Source of the DNA: Entomortierella parvispora
Taxonomy: Eukaryota > Mortierellomycota > Mortierellomycetes > Mortierellales > Mortierellaceae
Length of the DNA: 64,000 nucleotides
Direction of reading: 5' to 3'
Assembly: GCA_963573315.1 (NCBI GenBank)
Contig: OY752153.1
Span: 930,001 to 994,000, forward strand
Part shown: positions 11,750-23,170 of the stretch, piece by piece
Position numbering within the stretch: position 1 is the first letter of the stretch
Layout: the number at the start of each line of letters is the position of its first letter
The notes under the pieces: generated by a model
Told to the model about the DNA's origin: nothing
What the model saw: the letters and a program-made list of their open reading frames with translations, nothing else
Database searches by the model: none
Translations under genes and position numbers: made by a program

Positions 11750-11931
11750 GGCGAATGAGCATGCACAACTGAAATGACAGGTGTGGGAACGCTTTGAAGT
11801 TAAAAGGATCAAAAGTGGTGGCGTCAGGCGCGCTTGGGGGCATGCACATGCTCCTTCATTGCCGGTCCCTCTTTTTTTTTTATATTTTTTATTTGTATGG
11901 TGATGGAAGGGCGCGACTGAAGAGGTCTTTT

Positions 11932-12857
11932 TTACAGCTTCGCGTTCATCGTCAAACGCGAAGAGATTTCGGGGTACATGTCCTCCTTGATCAAGGTATA
12001 GATGGATCCACACTTGGCCTTGGGCGCGATCTTGAGCGCCACTTGCTTGGCCAGTGCGACCGTGGGTTCAACACCCTCTGCAATGGCATCGACCAAATGG
12101 CTGGCCAAAGCCTCCTTGCCAGAGAACCTCTTGGCCTCCAGAACCACGGATCTGTAGACGTGGGGCTGCATCTTGTAACGGAGCAACGCAGACATGCCAG
12201 CGGGCAAAGGTGCGGGGAGATCAATCTCGTTCTAGTATTATTTACGTATATCGTCAGTCCTGTCAGTTTCAAGAAGACAAAGGGGGGGGACGCTGATCGA
12301 CAGAGAGTGAAAGAGAGAGCAACGTTACCATGCACATGAAGCCGCGATCGCTGCGCATGACTCTGTAGTCGTGGGCCATGGCCAACAAGCATCCTCCGGC
12401 AAAAGCATGTCTAAAATATCCGATGAACGATCCCGAGAGAAGCATTTTGAGCGCGTCAGTCCAAATGAGCACTTGTGCTGCCAATTCTGCCAATTGCAAT
12501 AAAGCCACTAGAACCATACCCATTGATACAGGCCACGGTGGGGATTGAGAACATGAGGAACTTGTTAAGCATGGGCATGAAGATATGGTCGGTAAAATTG
12601 GGGACGGTAAGGGCTTTCTCCATATGAAGACCGTTGGAGTAGAACTTGTCCTGGCCTCGGGTCATGAGAACGGCCTCGGTCAAGCCTTCCTTGTCCACAG
12701 TCTCGGCGACGTGGTCCAGGGCATCGCAGATGGCCTGGCACATTTCGGTGGTGAATCGGTTCTCGTTGTCGACCAAGCTCATGATGAAGATGGGACCCTC
12801 GCGGGTGATCTCGAGCAGGACGGGGTCAGCGGAGACAGGGAAGACGACTTTGGACAT
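11932..12857 (-). CDS. Peroxisomal enoyl-CoA hydratase/isomerase (delta3,delta2-enoyl-CoA isomerase type)
   Basis: Three exons, 12857-12520, 12410-12329, 12231-11932, giving 239 residues of the crotonase fold. Such isomerases move double bonds so unsaturated fatty acids can enter beta-oxidation. Exon 1 has PVLLEITREGPIFIMSLVD and a substrate-loop segment DKFYSNGLHMEK. The oxyanion-hole segment INGHAFAGGCLLAMAHDYRV is formed across the first intron. Exon 3 opens with NEIDLPAPLP, where the Glu aligns with the general base of plant and yeast isomerases. The protein ends in AKL, a canonical PTS1 peroxisome-import tripeptide. Splice phases all fit. Isomerase rather than hydratase is inferred from the single retained acidic residue. 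Confidence 0.9.
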
Positions 12858-14895
12858 TGTGGTGATAGAAGAGGTGAGGGCAATTGTGTTTGTGGTTGAT
12901 AAAGAAGAGGGAGGGAGAGAGAGGGAGTGGGAGAGAGAGAAGAGAGGAAGGAGAATGAATGAATGAACAACGGTTAATGTATGGATGGAGGAAAGGAAGG
13001 AAGGATAAAGAGTGGGAGGGACAAGAGAGTGCGGCACGGAGAACCGGTGAGCCGGATGTTCGATCGTGGGGGAGAGCAGGACAGTGCAGCACTGCACTTC
13101 TACACACATACATGGCAGGGACATGCCTTGTCACTTTCGCTCTTTCTACTGTTCTCCCCACATGTGGAGAAATGCACGTGATAGTAATACTTGTTTCTGG
13201 GCGATCGACCTCCTCCTCCTCTTCTTCCTCCTTCTCGGTACCTTCTCGGTACATCCCCTCTCTTCTCCGCCGATCGAAAGGGGGCCTTCTTTTGTCCGAT
13301 GCATCTCTCTTGAGTCTCGTTCCCTCCTCGCCCTCCTCTCCATTCTCCTTCCTACCGACTCGCAAACCAGGGCCCTTCTTCCCGTCGCGCGTTCATACTT
13401 CATACAGGCATGAATTCTACGCGTGACTTTGCACGGTGTTCACCCTGGTTGGCTGCTGACAATGGGGGTTCAAACTTCAAAGTCAAGGTGTTCAAAGCAC
13501 CGAAACTGTCTTGCCTGATTGAAACTGTTAAGCAGTTCGACCAGCGCAGAGTCAACACGGACCCGCAAGGCACGAACTCGGGCCGTTTACATTCGCTGCA
13601 ACGCCGCCCACTCTATATCTGCCGCCGCGTGCCTTCTAAAGCAATAGAGGCATTGGTTCGACGCGTTATTCTGGATGTCCCCTGGCTTTAGGTATGATTT
13701 TCAAGACAGCCGCACAAAATGAACCAGGGTCTCGAGTCTCGATCCCCGACATTCCTATACTCCACTGGGGACTGAACACAGATCCTTTGCCCTCATAATC
13801 TATTAAAAGTTGGAACTGTACCTTCGACTAATTGACAACGCAGGCGTCTAGCAACTACCAAAGAAGCCGGATAAATAGAGAGGAACAGTAGGGAGAAGGA
13901 AATGGAGATGTTGTTGTAAAGACCCAGCCGTGTCAGAAGAATCTATTTGAAGTCGAGGAGAATCGGTTGCCTGCCTGTCGCCGTATCCTTGCTTATTATG
14001 ATCAACAACTGTTCAGCCCGGGCCGTAGTAACAGTCCAACGAGGAAAAGTAAAAGGTCGCAGAAAACGAGATTAAACCAGATGAGATATCGCCTCAAGGA
14101 CAACTCTTGTATTGAAAGAGGATGAACAGTGAGGCCCAATCACTGACCCAATCATCTATTCCTTGCCCTAGATCACAATCACGTCTTCAATCTCCTTCTG
14201 CACGCTCTTTCGTCCTTCATTTGTTGGATGTACTTTGTCCGTGTGGCTTCCGCAATACTATACTTGCTCTGGCGAGCATATTATGATCAGGAATGGTTGA
14301 AGCCATGCAGCCGTCCTCCCAGTGTCAACTTCCAAACTAATTGGCATTAAGGTGACGATCTACAGATCCCTGTATATAGGCAACAGGCCTGCGACAATCG
14401 ACAGGGAGAGAAAAGCCAAAGCAGAGTCGCTAAAAGTCTAACGCACAGGGTTTCCAGGCACACTGCGTGTAAAGCGATGGCTTCGGTAGTTCTATGTCGT
14501 GCAGAATTTCCTTCACCTCCGGAATCGTGCCAGGCATTCGATCCGATACAAATATAGCCTTTTGCTTTATCTTCGTCTCTTTGTTTCATTCTCTTCTCTC
14601 CCCTTGATCTGTCTTCCACTTTTACATCATCCACTTTGCTAAACATTCAGAATTCAGTCAGTTCTCAAGGTACATCCTTTTAATCAAGATGGAGCAGCAG
14701 GATTGGACAAAGAAGGAGTAGGATATTTTTTTTGAAGGTGACAATGATGCACAGATCAGGTTGGAAAGATAGGGGTGAGAAAATCAACATGCAGTGAGTG
14801 TCACAAGATTTTCTACCCATCCATCCATCCATTCATCCAATTCAATCAGCAGAGCCATTCGTTCTTCATTCGTTCTTCACTTTGTAGCAACCAGG
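12858..14895. other. Gene-poor interval
   Basis: About 2 kb without a convincing gene. The first 100 bp are GA-rich promoter-like DNA of the isomerase gene, followed by mixed sequence with only short, unremarkable frames. Tetranucleotide CATC repeats near 14817-14840 lie just before the F-box/LRR gene. Confidence 0.5.
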
Positions 14896-16491
14896 ATGTT
14901 CATCATACGTGCACTTGACATACCTGAGATTCTCACAGCAATTGCCCACTTTCTTCCCAAAAGAGACCTCGCCGCTTGTTCACGTGTGAGTCGCGATTGG
15001 AGAGGCTCTTTCACACCACCGCTCTATCGTGATGTCGTGTTGTCAAAATATGGCCCCGGCATAGAGTCTGTCGAGAGCAACAAGCACTTCATTCGACACC
15101 TGGAGTTTGACAAGCTATTCTACAAAGAATCTGCATGGACTTCAGTACAACAAACCGTTATATCCATCGTCATATCCAACACAAGACTGTCGCATTTGAT
15201 CTTGGAAAGCGGAGCTTACGGGCCAGAGAGATACTTGATGGGGCCAAATGGGGCCAAGGCACTGTCCAAAGCACTCATGATCAACACAACTTTGACTACC
15301 TTGGGCTTGACTGGGAACTCTATTGAGCAAGATGGAGCAAAGGCACTGTCCGAAGCACTCATGGTCAACACAACTTTGACTACCTTGGAATTGGCCGGGA
15401 ACTCTATTGAGCGGAATGGGGCAAAGGCATTGTCCAAGGCACTCAAACTCAACTCAACCTTGACTACTTTGAACTTGCGCTACAACTCTATTGATTCCAA
15501 TGGAATTCGGGCGTTGTCTGAGGCACTGAAGTCCAACTCGACGCTAACCACTTTGGACCTTTCGCAAAATTCGATAAATGTCAGCGGAGCCTTGGCACTC
15601 TCCGATGCTCTAAAGATCAACTCGGCTTTGACTGTTTTGAACTTATACATGAACAGGATAAGCGACATTGGAGCTAAAGCACTTTTGGATACACTCAAAA
15701 CCAACTCGACTTTGATCAGGATGGAATTGGGGGACAATGGTATTGAACTGGATATTGACCAGGTGCTCCTTGAGACTTTCAAGACTAACTCGACCCTGAC
15801 TGAGCTGGGCCTCGTAAACAACTCAATTGGAGACTTTGACGCTCATGCGATATCAGATGCACTTAAAGTCAATTCGACTTTGGTCACCATAAACTTTGGA
15901 GTCAACATGATCGGTGATGAAGGAGCTCTGGCGTTATCAGAAGCGCTCAAAATCAACTCGACTCTGACTAGTTTGTACTTGGAGGCCAACGACATTGGAG
16001 ATGATGGAGTTCAAGCACTATCAGATGCACTTAAGGTCAACAAAACTCTGGCTACTCTGAGCTTGGGGATGAACTGTTGGGAGGCAAATGGAGCCCGGGC
16101 GTTGTCAGAGGCACTCAAAATCAACACGAGTTTGACTGCCCTTTATTTGGACGCAAACGTTTCTGATGGGTATGAATGCTGTGTAGACGATGATGGAGCG
16201 CAGGCGCTATCGGAGGCGCTGAAAACCAATTCCAGTCTGATCACTTTGTCCTTGGCAGACAATGCCATCACGGACAAGGGAGCGTTAGCGCTGATGGAAG
16301 CACTCAAGATCAACGCGACGCTGACTAGTCTTGATTTGAGCAAGAACAGTATCGGACCCAATATTGTGCAAGCAGCGACTGAAGCGCTCGAAGCGAACTC
16401 AACCCTGACTACTCTGAACCTGGAGTTGAACGCTCTTGGAAAGCACGGAATCCAGGAGATTCGCAAGATAATGCAAACCAGACAACATTAA
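14896..16491 (+). CDS. F-box protein with ribonuclease-inhibitor-type leucine-rich repeats
   Basis: Single exon, 531 residues. The open frame extends upstream to a GTG, but the first ATG (14896, MFIIRALD) directly precedes the F-box IPEILTAIAHFLPKRDLAAC followed by SRVSRDW. From about residue 115 there is a regular array of about 14 repeats of 28 residues with the pattern ALSEALKxNSTLTTLDLxxN, then SIGDxGA. This is the RNI-type LRR also found in animal NLRC3-like proteins and expanded in Mortierella. The array forms a curved protein-binding solenoid; with the F-box it suggests an SCF substrate receptor. One repeat carries a short insertion (YECCVDDDG). A closely related but broken copy lies at 52403-53983 on the other strand. 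AATAAA-type signals follow at about 16580. Confidence 0.85.
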   Translation: MFIIRALDIPEILTAIAHFLPKRDLAACSRVSRDWRGSFTPPLYRDVVLSKYGPGIESVESNKHFIRHLEFDKLFYKESAWTSVQQTVISIVISNTRLSHLILESGAYGPERYLMGPNGAKALSKALMINTTLTTLGLTGNSIEQDGAKALSEALMVNTTLTTLELAGNSIERNGAKALSKALKLNSTLTTLNLRYNSIDSNGIRALSEALKSNSTLTTLDLSQNSINVSGALALSDALKINSALTVLNLYMNRISDIGAKALLDTLKTNSTLIRMELGDNGIELDIDQVLLETFKTNSTLTELGLVNNSIGDFDAHAISDALKVNSTLVTINFGVNMIGDEGALALSEALKINSTLTSLYLEANDIGDDGVQALSDALKVNKTLATLSLGMNCWEANGARALSEALKINTSLTALYLDANVSDGYECCVDDDGAQALSEALKTNSSLITLSLADNAITDKGALALMEALKINATLTSLDLSKNSIGPNIVQAATEALEANSTLTTLNLELNALGKHGIQEIRKIMQTRQH

Positions 16492-17556
16492 GAGTTGAAG
16501 CATTTCCTTTCAACATGCCTTTGCATTGGATTGATTGTTATGGAGAAAGGGGCTTGACCCTAGATCATTATCTTTTCTTATTAATAAATACTATCATCCT
16601 TAAAAGTCTGGACGCTCTGAGGAAAGAATCTGAAAATTAAACTAAGGTACGAATGGGTCTTCTCAAGAGAATCTTGGCATGTCATCTCTTCACATCATCC
16701 TATCTGCTGCCTGCGATCCACCCCTCAAGGTTTCGCTGCATATTCCTTGGCTGCTAGTATCCAGTTATTACATGTTTATACAATATCCTGTCCATCTTGG
16801 TGACCCATGCAGAGATTTGGTCAGCAGCTTGCATCTTCTTTTTGTTGTACATTTCCACATCCTTCGCTGGAGTCCCAGGGGCAAGTCTCCTGTGATCAAC
16901 AAATTCTAATGTTCTCCATTGGGGGTCGTCCCAGATCTGGATGGCAGTCCAAACTCTGGCACGGTCTGCATCTTTCTAGAAAGTAGTACACAGCCTGTTT
17001 TTAAAAGCACGCCTTGTTCGTGCAGGTATCACTGGTCCGCTCTATAGATAATGGTTCTCTCTTCGCCTCTAGAAAATAAAGCTGTTCTCTGTTCTCTAAG
17101 AAAGAATCTGGCTCCCAGCTCCTAGGGGCCACCCACTTGGGGAGGAGTCGCACGCTGCAGCCAAAGAGGCCTGACTCTTGTCAAAACGCCCAATTGTTCA
17201 CTCAGGCCTGCACCAGCAACCGACGACTGAGCCTGACTGCTGCTTTGATTATTTTTTATTCTTCAGGAGAACAGGAAGCCTAAAGAGCGGTCTGAGTCTG
17301 TCAGACCAAGAACGACCCCCATTGTTGTTTTCTTTATGAGCCCTGCTAGATCTGCAACACGACATCTCGCGTCACCTTGTTCATTTTTTTTTCTTTTTTT
17401 TTTTTCCTTTTGATCTGAAAATGCAATCTTGAACAGGTTTCCTGCACCTTCTCGCTGACTTGCTGCAGTGACCCTGATGATGGTATTTTCTTCAGGCGAT
17501 TCCGGAACAGTTGTATAAAGGGAGGGTGTATAATAACAGCTATATAAAGGTGTATT

Positions 17557-17587
<31 letters not shown>

Positions 17588-17656
17588 TCTACGTAAATCT
17601 CTCCACAAGAACAGCCACTAGCTTCCCTCTCAACCAAGAGCAAAATCATTTCAACC
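16492..17656. other. Intergenic with promoter elements of the small secreted-protein gene
   Basis: No gene seen. Near the right end there is a good TATA box (TATATAAAG at 17541) and then a run of about 24 A residues (17563-17587), about 100 bp before the ATG at 17657. The left half contains the 3' flank of the F-box/LRR gene. Confidence 0.55.
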
Positions 17657-17912
17657 ATGAAGGCCTCCATGTCTGCCCTCTTTGTTTTCGCTGCCCTCTG
17701 CCTTGCGTCTGGAGCTCAGGCATAGTCCCAAGCCTGCACCGGTAGAGAACCTGCCTGCTCTGCCGGAGGTGGAAGCATGAATGTTTATGGCCCGATCCCT
17801 CTTGATATCGCTTGCCCCGGAGTCTGCGCTGGTCGAGCAGCTGATATTATGCGCAAGGCAGAGGCGACAGATGCTGCTGGCAGGGCAATAACCGATTCTG
17901 CCTCTGCTACAG
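17657..17912 (+). pseudogene. Small secreted cysteine-containing protein, stopped after the signal peptide
   Basis: ATG at 17657 begins a textbook signal peptide (MKASMSALFVFAALCLASG, cleavage after AQA) that is ended by TAG at 17723. The same frame stays open for a further 62 codons. It contains several cysteines (CTGREPAC, IACPGVCAG) and stops at a consensus-like donor GTAAAC at 17913, with a pyrimidine-rich acceptor near 17999. A TATA box and leader lie upstream at the expected distance. I infer a recently inactivated secreted-protein gene, or less likely stop readthrough. I do not recognise the mature domain. Confidence 0.6.
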
Positions 17913-18199
17913 GTAAACTATGTCTGCTAGGGTCTTAGGCTACAACAGAGTCAATACTACAAGATATCTTTTATCCTTTCTCCTATTTCCTTTTTTTCAG
18001 TCTCTCCCCTTCAATCTCTCCATAGTATCAATCATCCTTTGATAAACTTGGGAGGCGGTTTTCTACTGAGAATTGTTATTGCCCATGTAGTTTTCCCAGT
18101 GCTGTTATTTGGACTGTCCTCTGAAAAAAGTTGGGAATCATACTCTGTTCCATGCGATTCAAGCTTAATGTAAAAGACTTCTCTTTTTTTTATTTCTTT

Positions 18200-19090
18200 T
18201 TACAATCCAAAGCGAGCACGGGTGGCCTCTGTGTAGGCCTTGCACTCTTCCGAGGCCTTCCAGGCGGTATACTTTTCATTCTTCTCAAGACTGTCCTTGA
18301 GAGCCAAGAGGGCAGGGGTTTTTTCACGAGTGATGAACATGTCCTTTGAAACGATCATCATCACTTCCATAACTGTCACCGTCTTGATATCTGCAACGGT
18401 CAACTATTTTGGAAAGCCCCAAATGGTTAGCTGCATGCTCGGATCATTCAACGAAAAGAGCAAGGGAAAAAAAAAGAAGTGTTGTCTTACTTTGTCACCG
18501 ATGTAATGGCCATTGGCTCCGTTGGCCTGAAGGATTCTTTCGTGGAAGGTGGCCCACTCTGGGATTTGCTTCATAAAGAGTTCCATCATCTGGGGCTGGA
18601 GTTCCTTGGGGGCGCGAATGACCATTACCACAAACTTCTCAAACAGGGCCAGGGACGAGGTGGTGTAGGAACGGACCAATTGCTCTTCCCAGGCGTTAGA
18701 TCCAAGAAGGCCCATCTTTTGACCGAGATAAAACTCAATGACGCTCAGCTCTGCCAACTCGATTGTCTCTCCGGTCGCCGGTGAGGTCTCGTACAGGACG
18801 GGCATGTGGCCAAAGGGTGTGTTCACCTTTTCGCAAGACCAGTCCTAATGGGGTGTGTGGATGGACATCAGTGAACTGTGGGGCAGAAAATGAGCGGATT
18901 TGTCGTGGGCCGACTTTGTTCTTACCTCTGGGTGTGTAAACTTGTACTTGAGATCAGACATGGCAAGCATGACACGGGCAGCGGCGACGATGCCATGGAA
19001 AGGATAGTAGAGAAGGGCGTATTCGTTGTCCTTGCCCTGACAGATCTTTGTCATCTGCTCTGTGCACAGGTTCTTTGTTGCGACCGACAT
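18200..19090 (-). CDS. Glutathione S-transferase, sigma-like (tandem copy 1)
   Basis: Three exons of 165, 354 and 204 nt (19090-18926, 18844-18491, 18403-18200), giving 240 residues. The thioredoxin-like N-terminal domain shows YALLYYPFHGIVAAARVMLA, corresponding to the glutathione-site Tyr/Phe...Gly...Arg pattern, and FGHMPVLYE with the cis-proline. The second domain is helical, with LTVADIKTVTV giving the conserved Asp N-capping motif. The family conjugates glutathione to electrophiles or acts as prostaglandin-synthase-like isomerase. A paralogue with identical exon sizes lies 750 bp upstream in the same orientation. Confidence 0.85.
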
Positions 19091-19837
19091 GTTTGATGGA
19101 TTGATGGTATAGGATCAGGGGGAGAAAGAGGAGGAAAAAAGTAAAGAGACAGAAAAGATGAGACGGCCATTTTTATAGGCTGGCTGGCAAGGGGGAAAGC
19201 CACAGAACCAGCCCCGACGTTGGAACCCCCCACAAATCGATCGGGTCCGAATGAGTGGACGCAGTGATGATCGGCGGACAAACAGCTGCGCTTCAATATG
19301 GTAGTCTAGTGGTGTATGATGATGACAGACTCTTGAAACTTTCCAAACGTGGCCTTCCCTGAATTTGGGCATTTGGACACGATCTGAAGGGTCGTCAAAA
19401 ATAATCATTTGGTTCAACCCCACCCACCCACTCCAACCTTCGCCGCTCAATTGGCTCTTGCGCATCCTACGGAACCCAACAAAAGTTTCGTCTATGGGTA
19501 ATTCCTGTTTGAAGACATCTTTCCATCTCATTCCATCCCCCATTCCTTCCCATTCCGTCTCTCTCTTTTTTTTTTTTTGGTCATCCGAACAATTGCAAGG
19601 ATAGCAACGCTGAAGATAAGGAAAAAAATAAAAAAAAAAGAAAAAAAAAGGGTCCCATCGGCAGGCACGCAGGTACCTCGCAGACACACACACACACACA
19701 CTCACACACTATCATATCATTCCCACCAAAAAAACACATTGTTTTCTAGTAATCCTTTTATTCCTTTATTGTTTGATTAAAAAACTGCTGAAGTAGGCGA
19801 GGCAGTGAAGGGGAGAGAGAGGGAGGGAGGGATATCT
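19091..19837. other. Spacer between the tandem GST genes
   Basis: Contains the promoter of GST copy 1 (pyrimidine/purine tracts), several A and T runs (19568-19650) and a CA dinucleotide repeat at about 19683-19707. No gene seen. Confidence 0.6.
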
Positions 19838-20745
19838 TTAAAAGTTGAACAGCTGCTTGTTCAGTTCATCGTAGGCCTTCCACTCTGGCGATGCCTTCCA
19901 GAGCTGGTACCTGGGCTCTTTCTCCAGTGCGTCACGAACAGCAAAAATGGCAGGCGTCTTCTCGCGCGAGATCAAGCGATCTCCAGAGATCGAGATGATA
20001 TTGTCAATGATGGTTGCTGTCTTGATATCGGCCAACGAGAGCTGTTGTAGAGGGGAAAAACAATAGAGTGAGCATGATTAACAAAAAAGAACTAAACAGG
20101 TCACTAGATTGTATGGCCATCCCTCTTCATGTCGATCACCAATCTCCTGCCCTTTCTTTACCTTGTCTCCAACGTAATGGCCGTTCGATCCGTTCTTCAC
20201 AAGAGCTCGCTCGTGGTACTCTGCCCACTCGGGGACAATGTTGGTTTGATAAATCTCCATCATCTGTTCGTAGTTTTCCTTGGGTGCGCGCACGACCGTT
20301 GTCACCAGCTTGTCAAAAACGGCCTGACTGGACGAATGGTACATGCGGATCAAGTTCTCCTCCCACAGGTTGCTGCCGGCAAAGCCAAACTTTTTACCAA
20401 AGTAAAACTCAATGGGCGTGAGTTCGCACAGTTCGAGGATCTCGCCAGACTGTGCTTCTTCATACAAGACGGGCATGGCACCCAAAGGCGTCAAGGCCTT
20501 TTCTTTCGACCATTCCTGAGCGCGGTTAGAGGGATTCACGGAGCAATTGAGGTTTGAGGAGGCCAATTCCGACAACTTACAGTGGGGTGGATAAAAGTGT
20601 GGTCGACTCCAGACATGAAGAGGACGGCTCGGAGGGCTGTGACGACGCCGTGGAAGGGGAAATAGAGCATCGTGTACTTGTTGTCCTTGACCAAAGCCAA
20701 CTCGGACATTTTCTCGGTCGAGAGGTTCATAGAGGCGGAAACCAT
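19838..20745 (-). CDS. Glutathione S-transferase, sigma-like (tandem copy 2)
   Basis: Three exons of 165, 354 and 204 nt (20745-20581, 20515-20162, 20041-19838), 240 residues, exactly the gene structure of the neighbouring GST. Landmarks: YTMLYFPFHGVVTALRAVLF, LGAMPVLYEE, EWAEYHERALVKNGSNGHYV and LSLADIKTATI. The two proteins align end to end but are clearly diverged, so the duplication is not recent. The residue usage around the glutathione site is the same as in copy 1. The start was chosen at MVSASMN, in line with copy 1. Confidence 0.85.
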
Positions 20746-23170
20746 TGTGGAGGGTGCTTGTTGTTCAGGGAGAGAAGGAATAGTGTCTTGAGACTTTTTT
20801 GTCTTTTTTGTTCTGTGGGATGCTTTGTGCTGTGTGCTGAGATGAGGAAAAAAAAAAAGCAACCTGCGGGGATGAAGGGTATTTATGTAGTATCGAGGTA
20901 GGCATAGAAAATAGTTTATTCCTTGTAGGAGCGGGATGACTTTCTGCAATCCGAACAAAATAAGCACCATCCATGTTCCATGTCTCCAAGAGAAAGCTTC
21001 AGGGAGCACAAGAGTCGAAGTGGAAGCGCGGCGTTTGCTTTTTTTTGGTTTGTGTATATTTTTTTTGTGCCTGCGCAGATCGCGTTGCCGGAAACGTCAA
21101 TGCAGGGCGGCGCGCTTCGGAGACGAAAGGCAAAAGAAGCAACAGAGCGTCAAATGATGTCAATCTGCGCCGGAAAAAGCAAGCAACGTTCACTAAGCCC
21201 TAGAGAGCAAGCAATTGCGGGATGACAAAAACTTGCGATTGCGATTTGCGACGATTTGTCAAGAGCCTTACACATTTACAACAGAAGCGTGACACAGGCA
21301 TTCCCTCTTGATGTGTGTGGACCATTGGCCACCAATCCAACAAACAACAACGAGTCACACTCGCTAGTCAACACAGCACAGCACTTCAAGATACCCATCT
21401 CCAGGAGGGTTCTGACGCGTCATGTCTCGACCAGGGGCCGAGTCGTGGTATCCTCTCCCACAGCGTTTCAATCTTGCTCACTGGAATGTTTTTTTCCCCT
21501 TTGAGTTCAGGCACCCTGCTATGCAAGGGATGGTCTCCTGCTTGCCTTCGGTATCTTTGATCAAGGACCCTTGACCACCCTCCCTCGGGTCTGGGAGGTG
21601 GATTTCTAAACTCAAGGGAAAAGCCGACCCCTTCTGCGACCGAGAGTGTATCATAAGCAGCATGATCAACATGCACGCACGGATGCCCTGATATTGTTTT
21701 GTTGCGTATGATTGTTAGTCCCCAATCACCATCGACCCCTGATCCAGGCCGCGTTTCAATCCAGAATAAGGGTTCTCTGCCCATGGCCGCTCACAAAACA
21801 GATCAAACGGTGTTCTTCAGATGCGAGATGGCAGCTTTTTTGGAGAGTGAGCACAGGCGAGACAGAAGGGAGGATACGAAAAGGGTGCAGCACAAGCATG
21901 GGTACAGCCCGCTGTCAATGCAGTCCAGGTGACAATCAGGCATTTATTTTTAAAAAGGGGGACATGCGGTTCCTGAGTCCCTTGGCTACTCCTTGCACTG
22001 TTGTTGGTGCCCTCCCTTCCTTCAATTGCTCTGCATTAAAAAGGGCTCCTGCCGAATGTCAGAGCGGCAACAACAAAATGGCGCACCCTCCCCCTTGTTT
22101 TTCTACAATCTGCGATGCTTCGATATGGACAGCTGACTTCTGACGGTTGACCTTTCCCCTATTCATACCCTCTTGGACATATAAAACACCCGTAGTGGTC
22201 TACAACAAACGATTGAAGGAAACCTGTTGTCCGGGATTGCTGAACAGGGCGACAAGCGAGTGCACTTGGCGAGCAAGGAGCGGATCGAGGTTTAGGATTC
22301 GTGGAAAAAATAAAAAGAGTCCTAATACATAAAGACCATGCTTCCTTGGAGAGCATCTTTTGATATTTTTGCTTCTCTTTGACCATCCCCCCTGCCCTGA
22401 GCGCTCTCCCAACCCTCATTCCCATCAAGTGGAAAGAATAATCGTATCACCGAGTAGTCCAATCGCTGACCAAGGCACACACATACACACACACAAGCTC
22501 GCGGCAATAGACATCGCCTTGTATACCCCATCCCCATTATCAATTTCGATTCGAGTGGAAGGCGCGGCGATCATCTCCTCAACTCCAGCGACATTGAGAC
22601 ATGGGCAGGAAATCCCTGTTTTATTTCGGTCATACAGCTCCTTCATGACCATTTGCCACAAGATCAGCAAACTCTGAGGAACAAAGTAAACGGCAACCAA
22701 CCAAACCCCTGCGAACAAAGGCAAAAGAAAAAAAAAAGAAGCTATCCCAGGTGAGGCGAGGTCAGGGCATCATGCAAGCAAAGGCGGGACATGGGGTCTT
22801 AGTGGACTACGTCTGGGAAGGTGAACAAGGATTGTCCAATGCACTTGGTAAAAGAGGCGGGAAAAAAAAGGCATGCGACTACGGCGGTTGGACAAGCGCT
22901 GAACCATTCCGCCAGTCTTGGTTTTGTTCTTGTGGACAGCCAATGCCTCATGGTTTCCCGCCAAAACATCATGCGGTCAAAGGGCCGACTGGGAAGGCGG
23001 TTGGTGTTTGTGCAGCATTGCAGTATTGCAGCATTGCAGGCAGGGACGGGTGGGACGAAGAGACGATCTGCTTTTACCCAGACAGACAACTGACGGTTTC
23101 CATCTGTTCATTTCCTGCAACCCGCATGATAGCCCCACCCTGCAAGACTGCAACGCAACAGCGCTGAAGC
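20746..23170. other. Gene-poor interval
   Basis: About 2.4 kb with several short overlapping frames on both strands but no recognisable domain, signal peptide or splice-supported gene. Local repeats of GCATTGCAG-type units occur at about 23010-23042. The right end is the promoter of the large RhoGAP-like gene. Confidence 0.5.

Noticed and set aside
13715-13760. tRNA-like T-arm sequence (GGTCTCGAGTCTCGATCC)
   Set aside because: No matching D-arm, anticodon arm or acceptor stem could be built around it. No other tRNA or rRNA gene was seen in the window.
21386-21784. 132-residue leftward frame in the gene-poor interval
   Set aside because: No domain, no conserved-looking motif and no supporting splice sites; probably chance.
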